Positions 26,730-34,774 of a DNA stretch of 64,000 bases are shown piece after piece. A program made the position numbers and the translations under genes. Origin of the DNA: Kitasatospora sp040298565 (lineage in GTDB: Bacteria > Actinomycetota > Actinomycetes > Streptomycetales > Streptomycetaceae); NCBI RefSeq assembly GCF_040298565.1, contig NZ_JBEPAK010000009.1:1-64000 (forward strand), read 5' to 3'. Positions within the stretch are counted from its first letter, which is position 1. Every line of letters begins with the position of its first letter. The notes under the pieces are model-generated. The model did not search any database, was not told the origin of the DNA, and saw only the letters and a program-made list of their open reading frames with translations.

Positions 26730-27926
26730 TCACACGTTCTGGCCGGCTTCGAGCTTCGGCAGGACCTGCTTGATGTCGTTGATCGGGATGGCGAAGCCGA
26801 GGCCGACGCTGCCGGCCGTGCTGCTGGAGCCGCCGGCGGTGGAGTTGGCGCCGTTGGGGGAGTACATGGCCGAGTTGATGGCGATGACCTGGCCGTTGGC
26901 GTTGATCAGCGGGCCGCCGGAGTTGCCGGGGTTGAGGGCGGCGTCGGTCTGGAAGGCCTTGTAGGTGGTGGTGTCGCCGGTGCTCTGCTGCTGGGGGATG
27001 CTGCCGCGCAGGCCGGGCAGGTCGGGGAAGCCGAAGCCGCCGTTGCTGCCGGTGCTGCCTTCGTCGAGTTGCACGGTGACGTCGCGGTTCTCGGCGCTGA
27101 TGATGCCGGAGGTGACGGTGCCGGTGAGGCCGTCGGGGTTGCCGATGGCCACGACGGGGTCGCCGACGGCCACGGTGGAGGAGTCGCCGAGGACGGCGGG
27201 GGTGAGGTTCTTGGCGCCGGTCGCGGTGATCACGGCGACGTCGAGGCCCTTGTCGGTGCCGGTGACGGTGGCGGGCGCGGTGGGGCCGTCCTTGAAGGTC
27301 ACGGTGATCCGGCCGCCGTTCGCGATCGCGGTGTCGATGACGTGGTAGTTGGTGAGGATCCGGCCGCTGGTGTCGAGGACGACGCCGGTGCCGGTGGCGG
27401 TGCCGTTGCCGGTCTTCACGGTGATCTGGACGACGCTGGGCGAGACGGCGGCGGCCACGGCCGGCACGTCGGCGCTGCCGTCGGAGCGGGCCGAGACCGG
27501 GCTGGCGACGGTGCCGACGCGGTTGCCGGAGGACTGCCGGTCGGCGGCCACGACCCCGCCGGTGAGCCCGCCGATGACGGCGGCGATCGCGGCGACGGCG
27601 GTGACCAGGACGAGCCGGCCGCGCAGCACGCCGCGCCGGGCCCGGCTGCCGCGGCCGGGGCCGTCGGGGCCCGCGGGGTGCCCGAGGAGGGTGGGCGGCT
27701 CGGGCGGGACGGGCGGCGGAGGGGGCGGTCCGTCGAAGCCGCCGCCGGAGTGGTCCTCGCGGTAGGCGTACCCGGCGTAGGGGTCGGTGCCGCCGGTGCC
27801 CGCGGTGCCGCTGGTGCCCGCCGTGCCGCCGGTGCCCGCGGCGCCGCCGCCGAGGACGGTGCCCTCGATGACGCGGGGGCGGTACGGGTCGTGGTGCTCG
27901 TCCGGGTGCTGCTGCTGTTCGTTCAT
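26730..27926 (-). CDS. membrane-anchored HtrA-type serine protease without PDZ domain
   Basis: 398 residues: a cytoplasmic tail rich in Gly/Thr and a Pro run, one transmembrane helix (LVLVTAVAAIAAVIGGLTGG), and an outside trypsin-like domain. The catalytic triad is H195 (TNYHVID), D229 (LDVAVI) and S336 (NPGNSGGPL). The protein ends 60 residues after the serine, so there is no PDZ domain, unlike classical HtrA/DegP. ATG 27926 is chosen; the frame is open much further upstream only as an antisense-free shadow of the LacI gene. It precedes its probable regulator genes on one strand. Confidence 0.9.
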   Translation of the reverse strand: MNEQQQHPDEHHDPYRPRVIEGTVLGGGAAGTGGTAGTSGTAGTGGTDPYAGYAYREDHSGGGFDGPPPPPPVPPEPPTLLGHPAGPDGPGRGSRARRGVLRGRLVLVTAVAAIAAVIGGLTGGVVAADRQSSGNRVGTVASPVSARSDGSADVPAVAAAVSPSVVQITVKTGNGTATGTGVVLDTSGRILTNYHVIDTAIANGGRITVTFKDGPTAPATVTGTDKGLDVAVITATGAKNLTPAVLGDSSTVAVGDPVVAIGNPDGLTGTVTSGIISAENRDVTVQLDEGSTGSNGGFGFPDLPGLRGSIPQQQSTGDTTTYKAFQTDAALNPGNSGGPLINANGQVIAINSAMYSPNGANSTAGGSSSTAGSVGLGFAIPINDIKQVLPKLEAGQNV

Positions 27927-27946
27927 GCCGCCCAAGCTCCGCCCGG

Positions 27947-27990
27947 CGCATGAGGAGCGGATGAGAAGCGGCTCAGAAGGGTCCGAGAAG
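27947..27990 (-). promoter_or_regulatory. four 11-bp direct repeats upstream of htrA-like gene
   Basis: Read on the plus strand, the units are CGCATGAGGAG, CGGATGAGAAG, CGGCTCAGAAG and GGTCCGAGAAG, directly abutting. An inverted CTTCTCAT copy lies at 27999-28006. Eleven-base tandem units are the usual layout for OmpR/PhoB-family regulators, so this is a candidate CssR-type operator. Its distance of only about 20 bp from the start codon is unusual. Confidence 0.55.
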
Positions 27991-28063
27991 CCCGTTGACT
28001 TCTCATAAAGCCTGGTCAGGCCGCCGTGGCGGACGGCCGGGCGGCCGGGCGGAGCGGAACCGG

Positions 28064-29122
28064 CTATTCCGTCGGGGTGCGGCCGGGCGCCGCTCCGTCG
28101 CAGCCGCAGGAACGGCGGACGACCAGGCGGGACGGGAACTTGCGGACCCGCTCGGTGTCCGAGCCGGGGACCATCAGCGAGTCGTCCAGCACCAGGTCCA
28201 CGGCGGCCCGGGCCATCGCGTCGCGGTCGGAGGCGACGGTGGTCAGCGGCGGGTCGGCGAGCGCCGCCTCGGGCACGTCGTCGAAGCCGGCCACCGCGAG
28301 GTCCTCGGGGACGCGCAGGCCGACCTCGCGGGCGGCCCGCAGCACGCCGATGGCCTGGTCGTCGGTGGAGCAGAAGATCGCCCTGGGCCGGTCGGGGGAG
28401 CTGAGCACGCCGAGCGCGACCTCGTAGGCGCCGTAGCGGTGGAAGGGCGCGTCGATCAGGTGCGGCTCGGTGGGGACGCCGTGCGCGTCCATGGCGCGCT
28501 GCCAGCCCTCGACGTGGTCGATGACCGGGTCGCCGGGGGCGGGGGAGTCGACCGGGCCGCCGAAGCAGGCCACGTACGGGTGGCCGTGCTCCTCCAGCAG
28601 GTGGCGGACGACGGCCTCGGCGCCGCCCACGTCGTCGGTGACCACGGCGACGTCGTCGATCGCCTCGGGGCGGCGGTGCAGCAGCACCACCTTCGCCCCC
28701 TCCATCGCGGCGAACTCCTCGGCGGCGCGCTGCGAGGGGCCCTGGCTGACCAGGATCAGGCCGGAGACCCGCATGCCGAGGAAGGCGCGGACGTAGTGGA
28801 CCTCGCGGTCGTCCACGTAGTCGGAGTTGCCGATCAGCACGAGCTTGCCGCGCTCGGAGGCGGCCCGTTCCACGGCGTGCGCCATCTCGGCGAAGAAGGG
28901 CTGGCGGGCGTCGGGGACGACCATGCCGATCAGGTTGGTCCGGCGGGAGGCCATCGCCTGGGCGACGCTGTTCGGCCGGTAGCCGAGCTGCTCGATCGCC
29001 GCGAGGACCTTCTCCTTGGTCGCGGGCGCGACCGGGCGCGGCCCGTTGTTGATCACGTAGCTGACGACCGCGGTCGAGGTCCCAGCCAGTCGGGCTACAT
29101 CGTCGCGCGTCACCTTGGCCAC
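28064..29122 (-). CDS. LacI-family transcriptional regulator
   Basis: 352 residues. An N-terminal LacI helix-turn-helix (VTRDDVARLAGTSTAVVSYV) and hinge helix (NSVAQAMASRR) are followed by a periplasmic-binding-protein-like effector domain (LIGMVVPDARQPFFAEM; AVAGFDDVPEAALADPPLTT). The effector is unknown. The GTG at 29122 has no Shine-Dalgarno; TAGACT (29134-29129) ends six bases before it, so the mRNA is probably leaderless. It lies between glnR and the HtrA gene on the same strand. Confidence 0.9.
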   Translation of the reverse strand: MAKVTRDDVARLAGTSTAVVSYVINNGPRPVAPATKEKVLAAIEQLGYRPNSVAQAMASRRTNLIGMVVPDARQPFFAEMAHAVERAASERGKLVLIGNSDYVDDREVHYVRAFLGMRVSGLILVSQGPSQRAAEEFAAMEGAKVVLLHRRPEAIDDVAVVTDDVGGAEAVVRHLLEEHGHPYVACFGGPVDSPAPGDPVIDHVEGWQRAMDAHGVPTEPHLIDAPFHRYGAYEVALGVLSSPDRPRAIFCSTDDQAIGVLRAAREVGLRVPEDLAVAGFDDVPEAALADPPLTTVASDRDAMARAAVDLVLDDSLMVPGSDTERVRKFPSRLVVRRSCGCDGAAPGRTPTE

Positions 29123-29128
29123 GGGGGG

Positions 29129-29134
29129 AGTCTA
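29129..29134 (-). promoter_or_regulatory. -10 box of leaderless lacI-type gene
   Basis: TAGACT on the minus strand, followed by six C bases and GTG. The -35 (CTGCCG, 18 bp upstream) is weak. Confidence 0.5.
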
Positions 29135-29234
29135 CGCGTGTGGTCCCGGGGGCGGCAGTGCGACCTGGGGCCGCCCCGGGGCGCACCGGAGCAATCCGGA
29201 CGAGCCGGGCGGGGACGGTCCGCCCGGCTCCGGG

Positions 29235-29966
29235 TCACGCCTCCAGCGGAGCGGAGGGGCGCTGGGCGAGGTCCGGACGCTCGCCCTTCTCGGCCTTCTC
29301 CGGGACGACGAAGCGGTAGCCGACGTTGCGCACGGTGCCGATCAGCTGCTCGTGCTCGACGCCGAGCTTGGCCCGCAGCCGCCGCACGTGGACGTCCACC
29401 GTCCGGGTGCCGCCGAAGTAGTCGTAGCCCCAGACCTCCTGGAGCAGCTGCGCCCGGGTGAAGACCCGGCCCGGGTGCTGGGCCAGGTACTTGAGCAGCT
29501 CGAACTCCTTGAAGGTGAGGTCGAGCGCCCGGCCCTTGAGCTTGGCGGAGTAGGTGGCCTCGTCGACCGAGAGGTCGCCGTTGCGGATCTCCATCGGGCT
29601 GTCGTCGACGGCGACCTGGAGCCGGCCGAGCGCGAGCCGCAGCCGGGCCTCGACCTCGGCGGGGCCCGCGGTGTCCAGCAGGACGTCGTCGATGCCCCAT
29701 TCGGCGGTCACGGCGGCCAGGCCGCCCTCGGTGACCACCAGGATCAGCGGGCAGCCGATGCCGGTGGAGCGCAGCAACTGGCACAGGCTGCGGATCTGGG
29801 GCAGGTCACGCCGCCCGTCGACCAGGATGACGTCCGCACTGGGGGTGTCCACCAGTGCGGCCCCCTCGGCGGGGGCCACCCGGACGTTGTGGAGCAGCAG
29901 GCCGAGGGCCGGCAGCACTTCCGCTGAGGGTTGCAGCGCGTTGGTCAGGAGGAGGAGGGAGCTCAT
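29235..29966 (-). CDS. glnR: nitrogen response regulator GlnR
   Basis: Atypical OmpR-type orphan regulator of nitrogen genes (glnA, amtB and others), 243 residues. The N-terminus SSLLLLTNALQPSAEVLPAL and VILVDGRRDLPQIRSLCQLL are hallmark GlnR sequences; the receiver lacks the usual acidic phosphorylation pocket. The winged helix (LTFKEFELLKYLAQHPGRVF to VRNVGYRFVVPEK) is intact. ATG 29966 follows GGGGACC. The open frame continues to 30713 but without family likeness. Confidence 0.95.
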   Translation of the reverse strand: MSSLLLLTNALQPSAEVLPALGLLLHNVRVAPAEGAALVDTPSADVILVDGRRDLPQIRSLCQLLRSTGIGCPLILVVTEGGLAAVTAEWGIDDVLLDTAGPAEVEARLRLALGRLQVAVDDSPMEIRNGDLSVDEATYSAKLKGRALDLTFKEFELLKYLAQHPGRVFTRAQLLQEVWGYDYFGGTRTVDVHVRRLRAKLGVEHEQLIGTVRNVGYRFVVPEKAEKGERPDLAQRPSAPLEA

Positions 29967-30699
29967 ACCCGGTGGTCCCCTTTCCGGGTCGTCGTGGTCG
30001 CGGTGGGGCTGCCGCCACAGCCGGATGGCGCACGAACGGGGAGGTGTCGCGCGCTGCGCGTCCCGGCGGGGGCGGCGGTGGGCGACGTGAGGGTGAGGAG
30101 GGGAAGGACGACCGGCGCCTGGGGCGCACGGGAGGAGCGCAGGGCGGGACGGCGCTCGCGCCCGGGGTCCCGCAACCCCTGGCGCGCCGTCTGCGCTCCG
30201 CTCGTCCCGCTCATCCCGCGAACCCTCCGGTCTGGTCCGGTACCGGGTGGCGGCCCGGCGCCCGGTGTCGACACCCCACCGGCCGGGCACGTCCTCGTGC
30301 CGGTCGAGCGGGGGCTCCTGCGGCGCGCCGGGGGTGGGCCGACGAATCGCAAGAACGTCCGTACTGGCGTCCTGAAAGCACAAAAGGACCCGGGGGCGAC
30401 TCTGCCCGGATCCCTCTTGGTCGTCGAGGATAGCCGACCCGCTCCCGCCCCGGGAGTGCGCGAATCCGGCGGTTCGCCCAATCCGGGCGCGCGCCGGGTG
30501 AGACCGGACACAACTTCGGGCGCCGTCGCGCACCCGTCCGGCCAGGGCGATTGCCGCTCGCGACGGCGGACACGCCATCATGGACGCACATCGGCGGCGC
30601 CGCGCGGGTCCATTCGTTCGGGTGGTCGGGCGGCCGCCCCGGTGGCGAACCGGACCGGGCCACCGGGGCCGGGCGAGGACGAACGGAAGGGGTGGCCCG
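29967..30699. other. 733-bp region upstream of glnR without a recognised gene
   Basis: Divergent spacer between glnR (minus) and the MoaD-like gene (plus). It contains a 12-bp palindrome GGTGTCGACACC (30264-30275) and an AT-richer patch at 30344-30392. The ORFs here have no family likeness and unusual Arg/Pro/Gly composition. No confident promoter or GlnR box was found. Its length leaves room for a small RNA or long glnR leader. Confidence 0.4.
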
Positions 30700-30993
30700 A
30701 TGGGCGCGACCACCGAGCCCGCGAGCGGCGCCCGGGTGCGCGGGACGATCCGCTACTGGGCGGCGGCGAAGTCCGAGGCCGGGCTGGCCGAGGAGCCGTA
30801 CCAGGCGGCGAACCTGGCGGAGGCGCTGGCGGCGGCCAAGGAGCGGCACGCGGACCGGCCGAAGTTCGTCCAGTTGCTCGGGCACTGCTCGTACCTGGTC
30901 GACGGCTCCCAGGTGGGCGGCCGCGACCACGCGACCGTCGCCCTGACCGAGGGCGGGACGGTCGAGGTCCTCCCGCCGTTCGCGGGAGGGTGA
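30700..30993 (+). CDS. MoaD/ThiS-family sulfur carrier
   Basis: 97-residue ubiquitin-like protein ending in Gly-Gly (G96-G97), the site that becomes a thiocarboxylate in MoaD, ThiS and CysO. Residues RGTIRYWAAAKSEAG and TVEVLPPFAGG match the first and last strands of the fold. ATG 30700 follows GGAAGGGG. It is just upstream of a membrane protein gene and near the thiosulfate sulfurtransferase genes, so a sulfur-delivery role is likely. Which pathway it feeds is not shown. Confidence 0.85.
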   Translation: MGATTEPASGARVRGTIRYWAAAKSEAGLAEEPYQAANLAEALAAAKERHADRPKFVQLLGHCSYLVDGSQVGGRDHATVALTEGGTVEVLPPFAGG

Positions 30994-30998
30994 GCGGC

Positions 30999-32444
30999 GT
31001 GACGGACATGAACGACCCGAACCGGCAGGACGGCGGCTACGGCACCTGGCCGCAGCAGCCGCACCCGCAGCAGCCGCACCCGTACCAGCCCCACCCGCAG
31101 CAGCATCAGCAGCAGTACGCGCAGCACTCCCCGCAGCACCCGTACGGCCATCCGGTGGACGACGACGCGGCCGCGACCACCCTGCTGCCGCCGGTGCCCG
31201 CGCTGGACGACGCGGCGGCCACCACGCTGCTGCCTCCGGTGCCGGCGCTGGACGACGCGGCCGCGACCACGCTGCTGCCGCCCGTCCCCCCGCCGGACGA
31301 CGCGGCGGCCACCACGCTGCTGCCCCCGGTGACGGTCTCGGGCGCGATGCCGGTCGCCCCGCCGCCGCACCTCGGCCGGCCTGCAGCGCAGCCGCAGTTC
31401 CCGCCGCAGGCGCAGCCGCAGCACCAGCACCAGCACCACCCCCAGGCGCAGCCGCAGCCGCAGGCCTGGCAGGAGCCGCCGTCCCGGGCACGTCACCGGG
31501 CCCCGACGCCGCAGTCCGCGCCGCCGCAGTCCGCGCCGCAGCAGGCGGTGCCCGCTGGGCCCGCGGTTCCCGCCGGGCCCGCCCTCGACTCGCCGACCAT
31601 GACGCTCAAGCGCCCGTCCGCCCCGCTGCCCGGCCAGGCGCCGGAGGCGCCCGGCGGGCCCGGTGCCCAGCCGTACCAGGGCCTGCCCGCGCAGCCGCTG
31701 CCGGCGGCGCCGCAGTCCGGTGCCCCCGGCGGCCGGACGGGTTCGCCGATCATCGACCCGGGCCTGCAGCCCGCCCTGATCACCGCCGGTGCGGCCGCGC
31801 TGCTGGCCGGCGGCGCCGCGCTGGGCCAGGTGGCGCTGGCCCTGGTGGTCGCGCTGCTGCAGCTGCTGACGGCGGCCGGCTGGTTCCGGCTGAACGGCAT
31901 GTGGCCGGCCCGGCAGGGCATCCTGCTCGCCGCGCTGGCCGGGTTCACCGCCGATGCGGCCGTCCTGCTGGCGGACTCGGACGGCGGGGCGGCGGCCGTG
32001 GTGGGCACCCTGGGCGGGTTCTTCCTGCTGGTCCTGGTGTTGCAGACGTTCCGTCCGTCGGATCCGAAGGAGCGGTTCTACGCGCTGACCGTGCTCGGGT
32101 CGGCCACCGTGGTGACGGCGCTGTGCACGATGCTGCTGCTGGCCGACTGGGTGCCGGCCGGGGTCGGCGCCGTCGCGCTGGCCGTCCTGCTGGCGGCGGC
32201 GCCGCTGCCCGGCCCGAAGCAGCTGGGCCCGGTGCTGGGTCTGGTCGCGGCGGTCGTGCTGGGCCTGCTGGTGGGCGCGCCGCCGGCGCTGGGGGTGCTC
32301 GCCGGGCTGGGTGCGCTGGTCGGCCGGCGGGTCGCGGCGTACGACTTCCCGTCCCGCTTCGTCCACATGACGGCGGGCGTGGCGCTGCCGCTGGCGGTGT
32401 CCGCGCCGCTGATCTGGATCGCCACCGACCTGCTGGCCGGCTGA
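30999..32444 (+). CDS. membrane protein with Gln/Pro/His-rich and repeat N-terminus
   Basis: 481 residues. The first 60 are low-complexity Gln/His/Pro/Tyr. Next come four 15-residue repeats of the type DDAAATTLLPPVPAL, then a disordered Pro/Gln/Ala stretch. The last 230 residues hold about seven transmembrane helices (LITAGAAALLAGGAALGQVA to LPLAVSAPLIWIATDLLAG). GTG 30999 is chosen because GGAGGG lies 8 bases upstream; GTG 30990, overlapping the previous stop, is possible. No family recognised. Confidence 0.75.
   Translation: MTDMNDPNRQDGGYGTWPQQPHPQQPHPYQPHPQQHQQQYAQHSPQHPYGHPVDDDAAATTLLPPVPALDDAAATTLLPPVPALDDAAATTLLPPVPPPDDAAATTLLPPVTVSGAMPVAPPPHLGRPAAQPQFPPQAQPQHQHQHHPQAQPQPQAWQEPPSRARHRAPTPQSAPPQSAPQQAVPAGPAVPAGPALDSPTMTLKRPSAPLPGQAPEAPGGPGAQPYQGLPAQPLPAAPQSGAPGGRTGSPIIDPGLQPALITAGAAALLAGGAALGQVALALVVALLQLLTAAGWFRLNGMWPARQGILLAALAGFTADAAVLLADSDGGAAAVVGTLGGFFLLVLVLQTFRPSDPKERFYALTVLGSATVVTALCTMLLLADWVPAGVGAVALAVLLAAAPLPGPKQLGPVLGLVAAVVLGLLVGAPPALGVLAGLGALVGRRVAAYDFPSRFVHMTAGVALPLAVSAPLIWIATDLLAG
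31161..31340 (+). repeat. 45-bp in-frame tandem repeat, four units
   Basis: Units start at 31161, 31206, 31251 and 31296 and encode near-identical 15-residue copies of DDAAATTLLPPVPAL in the membrane protein. Synonymous differences show the copies are not freshly duplicated, so the peptide appears conserved. Confidence 0.9.
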
Positions 32445-32463
32445 GCCCGGTACGTCACACCTG

Positions 32464-32492
32464 CCCGCCCCGGAACCACCTTCCGGGGCGGG
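32464..32492 (+). terminator. terminator after the repeat membrane protein gene
   Basis: Perfect 12-bp arms (32464-32475 and 32481-32492) with a 5-base loop, 20 bases after the stop codon. Confidence 0.8.
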
Positions 32493-32543
32493 ACGTCGTA
32501 CGGTCGTGCGGGACGACGGCGACCGGCGACGACGGGGAACACG

Positions 32544-33266
32544 ATGCGCGGATGGTGGAAGGCGACGATCGGCCTGGCGGTGCTCTCCGGGCTGCTGGTG
32601 GGCGCGGACCGGATCGCCGTCGGCGTGGCCGAGGACGAGGCCGCCGACCGGCTGGTGAAGAGCGGCCAGATGAGCCGGCGGCCGGACGTGACGATCGAGG
32701 GCTTCCCGTTCCTCACCCAGGTGGTGACCAAGAAGCTGGACGACGTCCGGATCTCCTCGGACGGTCTGACCGTCCAGAACAACGGCCACCAGGTGGCGCT
32801 GCACTCCTTCAAGGCCAGGCTCTCCGGCGTCTCGGTGAGCGACAGCCTGAGCACCGCGACCGTGGACGACGGCACCGGAAGCGGCGTGATCTCGTACCAG
32901 GACCTCGCCCAGCTGCTGCCGCCGGCCTCCGAGCTGCTGGGCGGCGCCCCGCTGCCGGGCGGAGGCAGTTCCCGGCTGAGCCTGTCGTACGGCGGCCCGG
33001 GCAAGGTCAAGGCCTCGCTGGGGCCGGTCTCGGTCGGTGAGGCGACCGTGCACAACGAGGGCAACACCATCACCGTGGACGGCCTGAAGCTGAGCTCGCT
33101 GGCGGAGATGGTCGCCGGGCTCACCAACCGGAAGATCCAGCCGGCCGCTTTCACCCTGGACTCGATGCCCGCCGGGCTGGCGCTGGCCGCGAAGGACGGC
33201 GCGACGCCGTTGCCGGAGGGCCTCCAGCTGTCCTTCGAGGGCAAGGGCGTCAAGCTGCTGGGCTGA
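32544..33266 (+). CDS. LmeA-family (DUF2993) phospholipid-binding protein
   Basis: 240 residues with an N-terminal signal/anchor helix (ATIGLAVLSGLLVGADRIAV) and a beta-rich outside domain of the DUF2993/LmeA type (VTIEGFPFLTQVVTKKLDDV; VHNEGNTITVDGLKL). Mycobacterial LmeA binds phosphatidylinositol species in the cell envelope; binding here is inferred. ATG 32544 follows GGGGAA. The gene is flanked by its own upstream terminator and is probably monocistronic. Confidence 0.85.
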   Translation: MRGWWKATIGLAVLSGLLVGADRIAVGVAEDEAADRLVKSGQMSRRPDVTIEGFPFLTQVVTKKLDDVRISSDGLTVQNNGHQVALHSFKARLSGVSVSDSLSTATVDDGTGSGVISYQDLAQLLPPASELLGGAPLPGGGSSRLSLSYGGPGKVKASLGPVSVGEATVHNEGNTITVDGLKLSSLAEMVAGLTNRKIQPAAFTLDSMPAGLALAAKDGATPLPEGLQLSFEGKGVKLLG

Positions 33267-33550
33267 CGCCGACCCGCGCCCCCTCCCGGAGCACCGGCCC
33301 GCGCCCCTCCCTGAGGGCCGGCCCGCGCCCTTCCCCGGACAGCGGCCCGCCCCTCCCCGGCCCGCCGCCGTCCCCCTTCCACCCTGCTCCCGTTCCGCTC
33401 TGCGAGACGCGCTGTCCAGCGTCGGCCCCGGAGCGGTGTCGTTTCCGTACGTTGTGCCCCGCCGCCGGGGGCTGCCCGCGGCCTCCGTCCCGCCCCTCTC
33501 GCGGCGAATCCCATCATCCGACCGTTTCGATCTCGGTATTCGATACGCTG
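33267..33550 (+). other. C-rich spacer upstream of the sulfur locus
   Basis: About 280 bp with a pyrimidine-rich, imperfectly repeated stretch (GGCCCGCGCCCCTCCC-like units, 33280-33370), then a more AT-rich stretch before the leader-peptide promoter. No gene seen. Confidence 0.4.
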
Positions 33551-33580
33551 ATGACAGCAGGCCTCGGGTGTCCCTAGCAT
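33551..33580 (+). promoter_or_regulatory. promoter of the cysteine leader peptide / sulfurtransferase operon
   Basis: ATGACA (33551-33556), 18 bp, TAGCAT (33575-33580). The -10 box is followed by seven bases and then the ATG of the leader peptide, so the transcript should start at or beside that ATG. Confidence 0.7.
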
Positions 33581-33587
33581 CGTCGGC

Positions 33588-33668
33588 ATGAAGCGACAGA
33601 CGGATCTCACGAAGCGGCGGGCGGTCGACCTGTGCCGCGTGGCCGCCTGTCTGTGTCGAATGCGCTGA
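33588..33668 (+). CDS. Cys-rich leader peptide (26 aa)
   Basis: Short ORF encoding a basic peptide with the C-terminal segment AVDLCRVAACLCRMR, with three cysteines in eight residues. It matches the conserved actinobacterial leader-peptide family found before sulfur-assimilation genes. It has no Shine-Dalgarno and lies exactly where a leaderless mRNA would begin. Known mycobacterial relatives let ribosomes stall on Cys codons when cysteine is scarce, which opens the downstream genes. The 230-base leader to the sulfurtransferase gene gives room for such control. Confidence 0.85.
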   Translation: MKRQTDLTKRRAVDLCRVAACLCRMR

Positions 33669-33898
33669 ATCGGCAGTCTGGCAGGGCAGTTGAGGCCCGC
33701 CGCCGATCTCCACGGTGACCTGCTCCGGCCGTCGCGGCCGAGGGTCGCCGCCGTACTCCGCAGTTCCCCGCCCGGTTGCCCGGTCTCCTCCCCCGTCCCG
33801 TCATTCGGACAGGAATTCGGACCGAACCCGTCCGGGCGCCCTGCAGCACCTCCTGAGCAGCACCTTCCGCAAACCGCCCTCGGATGGAGAACACCACC
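33669..33898 (+). promoter_or_regulatory. leader RNA between the Cys peptide and sulfurtransferase gene
   Basis: 230 bases with several possible hairpins, for example CGGCC/GGCCG around 33726-33745. Expected to hold the attenuator or a ribosome-site-masking structure responsive to translation of the leader peptide. The exact fold was not determined. Confidence 0.45.
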
Positions 33899-34735
33899 AT
33901 GAGCCGAAGCGACGTCCTGGTCGACGCCGACTGGGTCCAGGCCCACCTGGACGACCCGAAGGTCGTCATCGTCGAGGTCGACGAGGACACCTCCGCGTAC
34001 GACAAGAACCACATCCGCAACGCCGTCCGGATCGACTGGAAGCAGGACCTCCAGGACCCGGTCCGCCGCGACTTCATCGACCAGGCCGGCTTCGAGGCGC
34101 TGCTGAGCGCCAAGGGCATCGCCAACGACGACACCGTCGTGCTGTACGGCGGCAACAACAACTGGTTCGCCTCCTACGCCTACTGGTACTTCAAGCTCTA
34201 CGGCCACGGCGACGTCCGCCTGCTGGACGGCGGCCGCAAGAAGTGGGAGCTGGACTCCCGCGACCTGGTCGCCGAGGTCCCGGTCCGCCCGGCCACCGAG
34301 TACAAGGCGCAGGCCGCCGACTCCTCGATCCGCGCCTTCCGCGACGACGTGATCGCCGCCATCGGCAACCTCAACCTGGTCGACGTCCGCTCGCCCGACG
34401 AGTTCTCCGGCAAGCTGCTCGCCCCGGCCCACCTCCCGCAGGAGCAGTCGCAGCGGCCCGGCCACGTGCCGAGCGCCCGCAACATCCCGTGGGCCAAGAA
34501 CGCCAACGACGACGGCACCTTCAAGAGCGACGAGGAGCTCAAGGCCCTGTACGAGGCCGAGGGCATCGACCTCGCGAAGGACACCATCGCCTACTGCCGC
34601 ATCGGCGAGCGCTCCGCGCTCACCTGGTTCGTGCTGCACGAGCTGCTCGGCCAGCAGAACGTCAAGAACTACGACGGTTCGTGGACCGAGTACGGCAGCC
34701 TGGTCGGCGTGCCGATCGAGCTCGGCAGCAACTGA
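33899..34735 (+). CDS. thiosulfate sulfurtransferase (rhodanese)
   Basis: Transfers sulfane sulfur from thiosulfate to acceptors. The 278-residue protein has two rhodanese domains; the N-terminal one is inactive and the C-terminal one has the active-site loop YCRIGERSA with nucleophile C233. The CRIGERS loop is the actinobacterial CysA/SseA type. ATG 33899 has GGAGA 8 bases upstream and is preferred to ATG 33884. It is followed by the DUF1416 gene 39 bases later, a fixed pair in actinomycetes, and is under the Cys leader peptide. Confidence 0.94.
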   Translation: MSRSDVLVDADWVQAHLDDPKVVIVEVDEDTSAYDKNHIRNAVRIDWKQDLQDPVRRDFIDQAGFEALLSAKGIANDDTVVLYGGNNNWFASYAYWYFKLYGHGDVRLLDGGRKKWELDSRDLVAEVPVRPATEYKAQAADSSIRAFRDDVIAAIGNLNLVDVRSPDEFSGKLLAPAHLPQEQSQRPGHVPSARNIPWAKNANDDGTFKSDEELKALYEAEGIDLAKDTIAYCRIGERSALTWFVLHELLGQQNVKNYDGSWTEYGSLVGVPIELGSN

Positions 34736-34774
34736 GCCCCCGGCTCGAGCCGTAAGTCAGAAGGGAAGACAGAC

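Noticed and set aside
26730..29186. 818-aa minus-strand ORF ending in the HtrA protease
   Set aside because: The N-terminal half is an out-of-frame reading of the LacI gene. The protease start at 27926 explains the rest.
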